64,000 nucleotides of DNA, taken from assembly GCF_014467285.1 (NCBI RefSeq), contig NZ_NKHR01000019.1, forward strand, positions 1 through 64,000, written 5' to 3'. Positions within the stretch are counted from its first letter, which is position 1; each line of letters begins with the position of its first letter. The position numbers were made by a program, and so were the translations under genes. The notes under the pieces were generated by a model. That model made no database searches and was not told the origin of the DNA. It saw only the letters and a list, made by a program, of their open reading frames with translations. This document shows, in pieces, positions 20,387 through 28,373 of this stretch. Origin of the DNA: Xenorhabdus sp014467285 (GTDB lineage Bacteria; Pseudomonadota; Gammaproteobacteria; Enterobacterales; Enterobacteriaceae).

Positions 20387-20432
20387 AGCGATATTGTCCG
20401 GTTAAAGATGTTTATAATAGCCGGACATCGCT
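20387..20432. terminator. interrupted palindrome after the synthetase
   Basis: Arms AGCGA (20387-20391) plus TGTCCGG (20395-20401) pair with CCGGACA (20421-20427) plus TCGCT (20428-20432), leaving a 3-nt bulge and a 19-nt loop. It sits 39 bp after the synthetase stop between convergent genes. No poly-T follows, so intrinsic termination is uncertain; it may serve both the synthetase and iolR transcripts. Confidence 0.45.
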
Positions 20433-20522
20433 TCCCAAATAGAACTAAGATAAAGACCCGCCACTGGATTTTCTCCCGGATGGAAAAGATTCAGTGACGG
20501 CTAAAAGGCACGATCAAGCATG

Positions 20523-21356
20523 TCAACTTGCATTACCCTGCCGGTACGCCAGTGCTACTGTCAATGATTGCACTAAACATAAGGTTGCAGATTGAGAACG
20601 GAACGCATCAACCTGTGCTTCCTTCACGACAAAGCAAACATCACTGAAACTAGCCAGCGGGCTAATTTGGCTATCAGTGATCACAATTTGCTTTGCCCCT
20701 GCCTTTGCTGCTCTTTCGCTTACCATTACGGTTTCTTCTGCATACGGTGTAAAACTAATGGATATCACGATGTCTTTGGGGCCGATCATATTCATTTGTT
20801 CGCGGAACATACCACCTAAACCATCGAGCAACATAGGGCGGCATTCGAGATGACTGAGGGCATAAGCAAGGTATGATGCAACACTGAAAGAGCGACGCAG
20901 CCCAATAATGTAAATATTGTGCGCATTTGCCAGCAAATTCACTGCCTTATTTAAATCCTCTGCCGGTGTGCGTGCCGCGAGTTGTTGCATGGCCTGAGCA
21001 TTGGAGTGGGCAAATTCCTGCAAAATATGTTGGGGTTCTTCCGGTATTTGATGAGCACCGTCTAATTCTTTGAACAGGCGTGCCCGATCGGTATAGCTGG
21101 CTGTTTCTTCCACCAGATTCATGCGAAACAATTGTTTCATTTCATTGAATCCAGTGAAATTAAAGGCATTGGCAAAACGGATCAAAGTGGAAGGCGGAAC
21201 GTCAGCTTCTTTTGCGATAATGGCAACAGTATCAAATGCAACACTGTTCGTATTATCCAGCACATATCTTGCAACTTGTTGTAATCTTTTACTTAATTCA
21301 CCATAGCGTGAGCGTACTTGTTCTTGAAGTTCATTCAGGTTAGACGCAGCAGACAT
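20523..21356 (-). CDS. iolR: RpiR/MurR-family repressor of inositol genes
   Basis: The protein (277 residues from ATG 21356) has an N-terminal RpiR-type helix-turn-helix (around VPPSTLIRFANAF, residues 50-65) and a C-terminal SIS sugar-phosphate-binding domain. In enterobacteria the myo-inositol repressor IolR belongs to this family and is encoded divergently from iolA, as here. I prefer ATG 21356 over the longer frame at 21401 because GGAGG lies just upstream and the family consensus starts there. It should bind operators in the 21357-21621 interval and be released by an inositol degradation intermediate. Role is inferred from family plus location. Confidence 0.82.
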   Translation of the reverse strand: MSAASNLNELQEQVRSRYGELSKRLQQVARYVLDNTNSVAFDTVAIIAKEADVPPSTLIRFANAFNFTGFNEMKQLFRMNLVEETASYTDRARLFKELDGAHQIPEEPQHILQEFAHSNAQAMQQLAARTPAEDLNKAVNLLANAHNIYIIGLRRSFSVASYLAYALSHLECRPMLLDGLGGMFREQMNMIGPKDIVISISFTPYAEETVMVSERAAKAGAKQIVITDSQISPLASFSDVCFVVKEAQVDAFRSQSATLCLVQSLTVALAYRQGNAS

Positions 21357-21503
21357 AATGCCTCCATAAAGAAATTTTAATGAAATAGGTAATTCATTCA
21401 TCAGGCAATTATGCTTGATGCAGGCGAAGATATTCGCAAGTTGCCACTGGATGATGAATATAATTGCATAAAAATAACGTGTTGATCACATTAATTAAAA
21501 CGC

Positions 21504-21539
21504 ATTTCAATTCTCATTGAAAGTGAAATGTATATTTCA
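21504..21539. promoter_or_regulatory. paired inverted repeats, candidate IolR operators
   Basis: In the iolR-iolA divergent region, TTTCAA (21505-21510) and TTGAAA (21517-21522) form an inverted repeat with a 6-nt spacer. It is followed at once by TGAAAT (21524-21529) and ATTTCA (21534-21539) with a 4-nt spacer. Two adjoining palindromes built from the same half-site between a repressor and its target operon are good operator candidates. Assignment to IolR is inferred. Confidence 0.45.
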
Positions 21540-21561
21540 TATATCTGTGGCATCTTGATTC

Positions 21562-21589
21562 AACTTCTATTGATTAACTTCTATTGATT
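21562..21589. repeat. 14-bp tandem duplication in iolA leader
   Basis: AACTTCTATTGATT occurs twice head to tail (21562-21575 and 21576-21589) between the candidate operators and iolA. It may change operator-to-gene spacing, or be a neutral slippage product. Confidence 0.7.
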
Positions 21590-21621
21590 CAATCGTCTTT
21601 GTATTTTTAGAGAGGCTCAGA

Positions 21622-23133
21622 ATGGAACAGGTTAAAAATTTTATTGGCGGGCAACTCACTGATAGCCAAAGTGGTCGCATTTCATCAATCTTTAATCCGG
21701 CTACAGGGCAGGAGGTTCGGCAGGTTGCCTTAAGCACGGTTCATGAGACTCAGCATGCTATTGAATCTGCCCACTTGGCCTTTACCGAATGGGCAAAAAC
21801 CTCCCCGTTGAAACGGGCGAGGATCATGTTTAAGTTCAAGTCACTGCTGGAAGAAAACTGCGACAGATTAGCACGGCTAATTTCTGAAGAGCATGGCAAA
21901 ATCTATTCCGATGCTATAGGTGAATTGACACGTGGTCTTGAAGTGGTCGAATTTGCCTGCGGTATTCCCCATCTACAAAAAGGGGAGCACTCTGCTAATG
22001 TGGGAACAGGTGTTGACAGCCATTCCTTGATGCAGCCATTAGGTGTTTGTGCCGGCATCACGCCATTTAACTTTCCTGCGATGGTTCCAATGTGGATGTT
22101 CCCGATTGCCTTGGCGACAGGAAATACTTTTGTCTTGAAACCATCGGAAAAAGATCCTTCTCTCTCAATAGAACTGGCGAAATTATTGCAGCAGGCCGGT
22201 GTGCCGGACGGCGTATTTAATGTTATTCAGGGAGACAAAGAAGCCGTTGATGTGCTGCTAACTGACCCTCGCATTCAGGCCGTCAGTTTTGTTGGTTCAA
22301 CACCGGTTGCGGAATATGTTTATACCACCGCATCGGCGCATGGTAAGCGTTGTCAGGCATTAGGCGGCGCGAAGAACCACAGTGTCCTGATGCCGGATGC
22401 TGATATAGATATGGCGGCAAATGCCATTATGGGGGCGGCATTTGGCGCAGCAGGGGAACGCTGCATGGCATTGTCTGTTGTATTGGCAGTTGGCGATGAG
22501 ATCGCAGATAAATTGGTAGAAAAACTCCAGCATCAAATTGGCCATATGTCTGTCGGTATTGGTATGACCGAAGGAAAAGAAAATGACATGGGACCAGTGA
22601 TTACTGAACAGCACAAAGCGAAAATTTATGACTACATTCGCAGCGGTGTAGAACAGGGTGCTAAGTTGCTGGTGGATGGGCGTGGGTATCAGGTTGCTGG
22701 CTATGAAAATGGCTATTTCGTGGGGCCGACACTGTTTGATTATGTCACGCCAGATATGAAAATTTATAAAGAAGAGATTTTTGGCCCGGTGCTTGCCATT
22801 GTTCGCGTACCGGATTATGACACGGCATTGAACCTGGTGAATTACCATGAATATGGTAATGGCGCTGCTATCTTTACCTGTGATGGTGAAACTGCCCGTC
22901 AATTTAGTGAAGATGTTCAGGCTGGCATGGTTGGCGTGAATATCCCTATTCCTGTGCCAATGGCATTCCATAGTTTCGGTGGCTGGAAACGTTCCATTTT
23001 CGGGCCGCTGAATGTACATGGTAATGATGGCGTGCGTTTCTATACCCGCATGAAAACGGTTACCAGCCGTTGGCCTGCCAGTGTACGTTTAGAGCATCAC
23101 GACAGCAGCTTTGTAATGCCGACAATGGAGTAG
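21622..23133 (+). CDS. iolA: methylmalonate-semialdehyde dehydrogenase (acylating)
   Basis: The 503-residue aldehyde dehydrogenase converts malonate semialdehyde (or methylmalonate semialdehyde) plus CoA and NAD to acetyl-CoA (propionyl-CoA), the last step of inositol breakdown. Visible ALDH signatures are TPFNFPAMVPMWMFP near residue 150, the LGGAKNHSV region near 250, and the catalytic Cys281 in GERCMAL, the Cys context typical of MmsA/IolA. Length matches the family. It is the first gene of the iol operon, divergent from iolR, with AGAGAGG as ribosome binding site. The TPP enzyme iolD follows after 8 bp. Confidence 0.93.
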   Translation: MEQVKNFIGGQLTDSQSGRISSIFNPATGQEVRQVALSTVHETQHAIESAHLAFTEWAKTSPLKRARIMFKFKSLLEENCDRLARLISEEHGKIYSDAIGELTRGLEVVEFACGIPHLQKGEHSANVGTGVDSHSLMQPLGVCAGITPFNFPAMVPMWMFPIALATGNTFVLKPSEKDPSLSIELAKLLQQAGVPDGVFNVIQGDKEAVDVLLTDPRIQAVSFVGSTPVAEYVYTTASAHGKRCQALGGAKNHSVLMPDADIDMAANAIMGAAFGAAGERCMALSVVLAVGDEIADKLVEKLQHQIGHMSVGIGMTEGKENDMGPVITEQHKAKIYDYIRSGVEQGAKLLVDGRGYQVAGYENGYFVGPTLFDYVTPDMKIYKEEIFGPVLAIVRVPDYDTALNLVNYHEYGNGAAIFTCDGETARQFSEDVQAGMVGVNIPIPVPMAFHSFGGWKRSIFGPLNVHGNDGVRFYTRMKTVTSRWPASVRLEHHDSSFVMPTME

Positions 23134-23141
23134 CTATTTCT

Positions 23142-23171
23142 ATGAATCATACTTCTATGAATCATACTTCA
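23142..23171 (+). repeat. 15-bp tandem duplication at iolD start codon
   Basis: ATGAATCATACTTC(T/A) is repeated back to back, duplicating the start codon and five residues. The number of copies sets which ATG lies at optimal distance from the GGAG site, so copy-number slippage could tune translation. Confidence 0.7.
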
Positions 23172-25106
23172 ATGAATACGAAAAAGATGACGATGGCTCA
23201 GGCTCTGGTCAAATTCCTCAATCAGCAATATATCTGTGTTGATGGAGAAGAATATCCTTTTATTCAGGGTATTTTCACAATATTTGGGCACGGTAATGTG
23301 GTGGGATTAGGTCAGGCACTGGAGCAGGAGCCGGGACATCTTCGCGTTTACCAAGGTTGTAATGAACAGGGAATGGCACACATTGCCACGGGTTTTGCCA
23401 AGCAGAAAAAGCGTCGGCAGATTTTTGCCGTAACTTCTTCTATTGGGCCGGGCGCTGCCAATATGGTCACGGCTGCGGCAACCGCAACAGCAAACCGCAT
23501 CCCGCTCTTGTTATTGCCGGGAGATACTTTTGCCTGCCGTCAGCCAGATCCTGTTTTGCAACAAGTAGAACAATATGGTGATGGCACCATTAGCACCAAT
23601 GATTGCTTCCGCCCGGTATCCCGCTATTGGGATCGCATTTCCAGACCAGAACAATTGATGACAGCAATGATCCACGCCATGCGGGTATTGACCGATCCGG
23701 CAGATACAGGCGCAGTCACAATTTGTCTTCCCCAGGATGTGCAGGGAGAGGTATGGGATTACCCGGATTACTTCTTCCAGAAGCGAATTCATCAGATTGA
23801 GCGTCGTCCTGCTTCTCAAGCGCGGATTCAGGACGCATTGGCACTGATTATGCGCAAGAAAAAGCCACTGTTGATTTGTGGGGGTGGTGTACGTTATTCC
23901 GAAGCCCATGATGTTTTTCGCCATTTCGCTGAAACATTCAATATTCCATTTGCTGAAACACAGGCAGGAAAAAGTGCAGTTGTGGCAGATCACCCCCTGA
24001 ATTGTGGCGGGATAGGGACGACGGGCTGTTTGGCTGCAAACCTGCTTGCCAAAGAAGCCGACTTGATTATTGGTGTTGGGACACGTTTTACTGATTTTAC
24101 GACCGCCTCAAAGTCATTATTCCAGCATCCAGATGTGGAATTTCTCACTATCAATGTGGCGGAGTTTGATGCGTGCAAACTAGATGCGGTCGGTGTATTG
24201 GCGGATGCCCGTGAGGGGTTGAATGCAATTGCGCAGAAACTGGCAGAAATAGCATGGCGTTCAGCATGGCAGCAGGAAATAGCACAGGCCAAATCAGTTT
24301 GGCAGAAAGAATTAGAGCGGCTGTTTTCTATTCAATATCAGGACGGATTCAAGCCAGAAATCGCGGGGCATTTGGATAGTAAATTCAGTGAGTACAGTGA
24401 AACACTGCAAACCAACCTGACTCAAACCCGTGTTCTTGGCCTGATGGATCAGTATTTGGAACCAAACGCCATCATTGTTGGGGCTGCGGGTTCCCTGCCG
24501 GGCGATTTGCAGCGGGTTTGGCGGCCAAAAGTACCAGATACTTATCATCTGGAATATGGCTATTCCTGCATGGGGTATGAAATTGCGGCATCGTTGGGGG
24601 CAAAACTTGCCTGCCCGGAACAGCCAGTTTATGCGATGGTCGGTGATGGTTCGTATCTGATGCTGAACAGCGAATTACAAACTGCCATTCAGGAAAACAT
24701 CAAGATCACTGTTCTGTTGTTTGATAATGCCGGATTTGGCTGCATCAATAACTTGCAGATGAGTCAAGGCATGGGGAGTTTTGCCACGGAAAATCGTTAT
24801 CGCAACCCGAAAAATGGTCAATTGGATGGTGCCTTGATACAGGTGGATTTCGCCAAAAATGCGGAAAGTTACGGTTGCAAGAGTTATCGGGTGCATAACG
24901 AGCAACAATTAATTGCCGCTTTGCTGGATGCGCAAAAACAGCCACGTGCGACTTTGATAGATATTAAAGTACTGCCAAAAACCATGACGCATGATTATGA
25001 ATCTTGGTGGAGAACAGGAACCGCGCAGGTTGCTGAGGAACCAGCGATCACCGCATCGGCGGAAAAAATCAGAGAATATGTGAAAAATAAAGTGCGCCAA
25101 TATTAA
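23142..25106 (+). CDS. iolD: 3D-trihydroxycyclohexane-1,2-dione hydrolase
   Basis: This thiamine-diphosphate enzyme opens the ring of 3D-(3,5/4)-trihydroxycyclohexane-1,2-dione to 5-deoxy-glucuronate. The order is N-terminal pyrimidine-binding domain (GCNEQGMAHIATGFAKQ, catalytic Glu), central domain, then pyrophosphate-binding domain with GDGSYLML and the downstream asparagines in the Mg-binding loop. Three in-frame ATGs (23142, 23157, 23172) sit inside a 15-bp tandem duplication encoding MNHTS MNHTS. I chose 23142 because GGAG at 23127 is 11 bp upstream, but 23157 or 23172 could be used. The longer frame from 23070 overlaps iolA and is unlikely. Confidence 0.92.
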   Translation: MNHTSMNHTSMNTKKMTMAQALVKFLNQQYICVDGEEYPFIQGIFTIFGHGNVVGLGQALEQEPGHLRVYQGCNEQGMAHIATGFAKQKKRRQIFAVTSSIGPGAANMVTAAATATANRIPLLLLPGDTFACRQPDPVLQQVEQYGDGTISTNDCFRPVSRYWDRISRPEQLMTAMIHAMRVLTDPADTGAVTICLPQDVQGEVWDYPDYFFQKRIHQIERRPASQARIQDALALIMRKKKPLLICGGGVRYSEAHDVFRHFAETFNIPFAETQAGKSAVVADHPLNCGGIGTTGCLAANLLAKEADLIIGVGTRFTDFTTASKSLFQHPDVEFLTINVAEFDACKLDAVGVLADAREGLNAIAQKLAEIAWRSAWQQEIAQAKSVWQKELERLFSIQYQDGFKPEIAGHLDSKFSEYSETLQTNLTQTRVLGLMDQYLEPNAIIVGAAGSLPGDLQRVWRPKVPDTYHLEYGYSCMGYEIAASLGAKLACPEQPVYAMVGDGSYLMLNSELQTAIQENIKITVLLFDNAGFGCINNLQMSQGMGSFATENRYRNPKNGQLDGALIQVDFAKNAESYGCKSYRVHNEQQLIAALLDAQKQPRATLIDIKVLPKTMTHDYESWWRTGTAQVAEEPAITASAEKIREYVKNKVRQY

Positions 25107-25145
25107 CCGATACTGCGTATTTAGACACACGCCTTGTCGCTGTTT

Positions 25146-25205
25146 CGGTGGTAATAAATTGCGCGGATCAACAGCATGTCCATTTTTCCTTATCTCAAAA
25201 TGCAA
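25146..25205 (-). pseudogene. relic of an M23-type peptidase C-terminus
   Basis: On the minus strand, 20 codons read LHFEIRKNG then HAVDPRNLLPP, closely matching the conserved C-terminal end of M23 (LytM/NlpD-like) endopeptidases, where HLHFEIR carries zinc-site residues and VDP-x-LP ends the domain. No complete peptidase is present: flanking sequence is unrelated and the piece lies in the 279-bp gap between iolD and iolG. It is either a small relic of a lost gene or a coincidence. The match is short. Confidence 0.45.
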
Positions 25206-25304
25206 ATATGCTGAAGAAGCATCTTCCCCATAGTGGCTATTGAGGAAATTGTTGGCAAGATGCACTCCAAGTGAAAGTTATGAGCTGGCTCTAAAAAATA
25301 AATT

Positions 25305-25327
25305 TTTCAAATAAAACAAAATTGAAA
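25305..25327. promoter_or_regulatory. inverted repeat upstream of iolG
   Basis: TTTCAA (25305-25310) and TTGAAA (25322-25327), separated by 11 nt, use the same half-sites as the palindrome upstream of iolA, 59 bp before the iolG start. This suggests a second IolR-responsive promoter inside the locus. The spacer differs from that at iolA by half a helical turn, which weakens the case. Confidence 0.3.
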
Positions 25328-25385
25328 TAAATATTTTGTTTGATATATTTTCATCCACACCAAAAGCAGGTATCAAGGAGCATTC

Positions 25386-26372
25386 ATGTTCAATATTGCA
25401 TTATTTGGCGCTGGGCGAATTGGGCAGGTTCACGCTGCCAACATTGCTAATCATAAAGAAACTTGCCTTTATTCTGTGATAGATCCGCATCTGGCAAGTG
25501 CTGAAATATTGGTACACAAATATCAATCCAAAATTCAGACCACAGAAGAAGCGATGGCCGATCCTGATGTTCATGGTGTGCTTATCGCATCAGCAACGGA
25601 TACCCACGCCGATTTAATCGAACTGGCGGCTCGGCACAATAAAATGATCTTCTGTGAAAAACCGGTTCATCTTGATCTTGAGCGGGTTCGTCAGTGTCTT
25701 GCTACGGTAAAAGCGTGTCAGGTTCCTTTGGTTATCGGGTTTAATCGCCGTTACGATCCTCAGTTCCGTCGGCTAAAAAACTTGTTTGATGCCGGTACGG
25801 TTGGCAAAGCGGAATCCTTGCTGATTACCTCTCGTGATCCCTCTCCACCACCCGCTGAATATGTCCGGGTATCTGGCGGCATGTTCCGGGACATGACCAT
25901 CCATGACTTTGACATGGCACGTTTTATCATCGGGGAAGAACCGTGTGCTATTTATGCTCAGGGCAGCAATCTTGTTGATCCGTCCATTGGCGCAGCGGGA
26001 GACATTGACACCGCATTTATTGTTATGAAATTCCCATCAGGAGTAATGGCGACCATAACTAACAGCCGCCGTTCGGGCTATGGCTATGATCAGCGCCTTG
26101 AGTTGCACGGTGAAAAAGGTTTGCTGACCGCAGGAAATATCAGGGAAAACAGTGTCGAGGTCTGGGGTGAAGAAGGTTGTATTGCCGCCAAACCAGAGCA
26201 TTTCTTCTTGCAACGCTACCGTGAAGCCTATATTGCAGAATGGAGCCATTTTGTTGATGTTATGGCAGGTAGAGTAATTCCTGAAGCCAGTGGTATTGAT
26301 GGTGAACAGGCACTGTACCTTGCAGATAAGGCGCTCGAATCCCTGCAATCCGGTAAAGAAATCAAGTTATAA
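25386..26372 (+). CDS. iolG: myo-inositol 2-dehydrogenase
   Basis: This 328-residue GFO/IDH/MocA oxidoreductase catalyses the NAD-dependent first step, myo-inositol to scyllo-inosose. The Rossmann motif G8-x-G10-x-x-G13 lies at the N-terminus, Lys92 in EKPVH and the pair Asp169/His173 in DMTIH form the catalytic triad known for this family. AAGGAG lies 6 bp before the ATG. A 279-bp gap separates it from iolD, so it may have its own promoter. The symporter gene follows after about 100 bp. Confidence 0.92.
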   Translation: MFNIALFGAGRIGQVHAANIANHKETCLYSVIDPHLASAEILVHKYQSKIQTTEEAMADPDVHGVLIASATDTHADLIELAARHNKMIFCEKPVHLDLERVRQCLATVKACQVPLVIGFNRRYDPQFRRLKNLFDAGTVGKAESLLITSRDPSPPPAEYVRVSGGMFRDMTIHDFDMARFIIGEEPCAIYAQGSNLVDPSIGAAGDIDTAFIVMKFPSGVMATITNSRRSGYGYDQRLELHGEKGLLTAGNIRENSVEVWGEEGCIAAKPEHFFLQRYREAYIAEWSHFVDVMAGRVIPEASGIDGEQALYLADKALESLQSGKEIKL

Positions 26373-26476
26373 CCGGGTTTTATAAAACGTATAGCTGGAA
26401 CATTTATTTCATAAAAAATAAGAACAGAAAGAGGGTTTTTAATGCCTGAAAACGGTTAATCAGGGTGGAGGATCAT

Positions 26477-28153
26477 ATGTCAGCTTTTCTTTCTTTTATC
26501 GGTTTTACGCTACTGGTCGCAGGAATTGCTTATTATAAAACACGAAACAAACACTTAATTGATTCAACTGAGGGCTATTTTCTTGGCGGGCGCTCCCTGA
26601 CCGGCATATATATCGGCAGTTCCATGTTGTTAATGAATCTGTCTACAGAACATTTGGTCGGTTTGAATGGGTTGGCATTCAGAACCGGATTTATTGTTAT
26701 GGCTTGGGAAGTGATTGCGGCATTAACCATTGTCTTATTTGCTGTCTACTTCCTGCCTAAATATCTGAAACTGGGTATTTCAACGATCCCCGAATATCTT
26801 GAGCGTCGGTTTGATAAAAATACCTTACTCATTACATCAATTCTATTTCTGGCAATGTATGTCATTTCATTATTACCCATTGTGCTATATACCGGAGCCA
26901 TTGCGCTGGAAAGTCTTTTTCAGGTTTCGCAGGTTTTTCACGTCGATAAAACTACGGCGCTTTGGATCATGGTTTGGGGTGTCGGGGGACTCGGTGCGAT
27001 TTACGCTATTTTCGGCGGGATCAAAGCCATTGCAGTGGCTGATACCGTGAATGGTGTTGGCCTGATTGTCGGCGGATTGATGGTAACCGTTTTTGCCTTG
27101 TTGTATGTCGGGGATGGTAACGCCTGGAAAGGTCTGACCGATGTTTATCAGACTCATCCTGATAAATTCAATTCCATAGGTAGTGAAGATTCACTTGTTC
27201 CATTTTCGACGCTATTTACTGGCTTGATTGTCTCTAACATGTTTTTCTGGTGTACCAACCAATCTATTGTGCAGAAATCATTAGGTGCCAAGAATCTCGC
27301 GGAAGGGCAAAAAGGTGTAATGCTATGTGCTCTATTTAAGCTCATTATTCCTTCGATCATTATTTTGCCGGGGATAATTGCATTCCATATTTTCAGTGGT
27401 CAGATGGATAATCCCGATAATGCTTATCCTGCATTAGTACAGTTGGTATTACCTAAAATTCTGGTTGGCTTTTTTGCCGCCGTTGTTGTGGGAGCTGTAT
27501 TCTCAACATTCAGTGGTGGCCTGAATTCTTCCGTGACGTTATTTACCGTTAATATCTATAAATCGAGGATTAACCCGAACGCTACGGAAGCACAAACCGT
27601 GGCGGTAGGCAAATATTTGGGGATCATACTTGCATTGGCAACAATGCTCATTGCTCCGCTTGTTGCTAATGCACCTGACGGTTTGTTCTATCTGATTCAA
27701 CAATTACAGGGGATTTTTAATGCACCCATCCTCAGTGTGGTATTGGTCGGGTTAATGACAAAGAAGGTTCCCCCGATTGCAGCAAAACTGGGGTTGCTGT
27801 TTGGTATGTCAGCTTACATCGTTTGTAATTTTGTCTTGAACATTAATATTCATTTTTTCCATCTGGTAGGCATTCTGTTTGTTCTGAATATCGTTTTCAT
27901 GCTGGCGATTGGTTATTTTTTCCCGGCTGAATCTTATCAGGAAGTGTATACAGAGCAGGTGGATATTACATCGTGGTCAATGGTGAAACCAATGGGATGG
28001 TTAATTACATTGGCTGCTATCTCCATGTACGTTTTCCTTGCCCATAATGTGCCGGCTTATGTCATGGCAATCTACTATATATTTGCGGCCAGCATTCTGA
28101 GTTATGTTTTCTATCAAATAGGCAAGGCGCTATCCTTTTGGCAAGCTGCCTGA
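26477..28153 (+). CDS. sodium:solute symporter, probable inositol importer
   Basis: This 558-residue integral inner-membrane protein belongs to the SSS (SLC5-like) family. It has about 14 hydrophobic segments, starting with SFIGFTLLVAGIAYY, and the early YFLGGRSLTG signature typical of the family. Homologues include the eukaryotic Na/myo-inositol and Na/glucose symporters. Placed between iolG and iolC on the same strand, it most likely imports myo-inositol with sodium. It differs from the MFS-type IolT of Salmonella and Bacillus. I chose ATG 26477 because GGAGG at 26466-26470 sits at normal distance; the frame could extend to 26465. Substrate is inferred from context. Confidence 0.85.
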   Translation: MSAFLSFIGFTLLVAGIAYYKTRNKHLIDSTEGYFLGGRSLTGIYIGSSMLLMNLSTEHLVGLNGLAFRTGFIVMAWEVIAALTIVLFAVYFLPKYLKLGISTIPEYLERRFDKNTLLITSILFLAMYVISLLPIVLYTGAIALESLFQVSQVFHVDKTTALWIMVWGVGGLGAIYAIFGGIKAIAVADTVNGVGLIVGGLMVTVFALLYVGDGNAWKGLTDVYQTHPDKFNSIGSEDSLVPFSTLFTGLIVSNMFFWCTNQSIVQKSLGAKNLAEGQKGVMLCALFKLIIPSIIILPGIIAFHIFSGQMDNPDNAYPALVQLVLPKILVGFFAAVVVGAVFSTFSGGLNSSVTLFTVNIYKSRINPNATEAQTVAVGKYLGIILALATMLIAPLVANAPDGLFYLIQQLQGIFNAPILSVVLVGLMTKKVPPIAAKLGLLFGMSAYIVCNFVLNINIHFFHLVGILFVLNIVFMLAIGYFFPAESYQEVYTEQVDITSWSMVKPMGWLITLAAISMYVFLAHNVPAYVMAIYYIFAASILSYVFYQIGKALSFWQAA

Positions 28154-28320
28154 ATCCCTGCTGAACGTAATGACCAGACAGATAGAAATCAGCAATAGAT
28201 CAAAAAGATAGTAATCAAAAAACCTACGCCATTTAGCTGAAAAATAAGGAAATGAAATATAAAGGGCATATCAAGAGAAACGTTGGGTTAACGTCGCTGA
28301 AATTAATTAAATTTTGCTGT

Positions 28321-28334
28321 TCAAAATCATTTGA
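28321..28334. promoter_or_regulatory. small palindrome upstream of iolC
   Basis: TCAAA (28321-28325) and TTTGA (28330-28334) with a 4-nt spacer lie 40 bp before iolC in a 220-bp gap. The half-site resembles those in front of iolA and iolG, so it is a weak candidate for the same repressor. Confidence 0.25.
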
Positions 28335-28373
28335 GGTTTAACAAAATCAAGCGATTCGGTAAGAGGTGAATCA

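Noticed and set aside
21476..21494. TGTTGATCACA as a CRP site upstream of iolA
   Set aside because: Only the TCACA half fits; the left half and the 6-nt spacing of the CRP consensus are missing.
22360..23019. 219-codon minus-strand frame inside iolA
   Set aside because: Shadow of the strongly supported iolA coding frame; no motifs.
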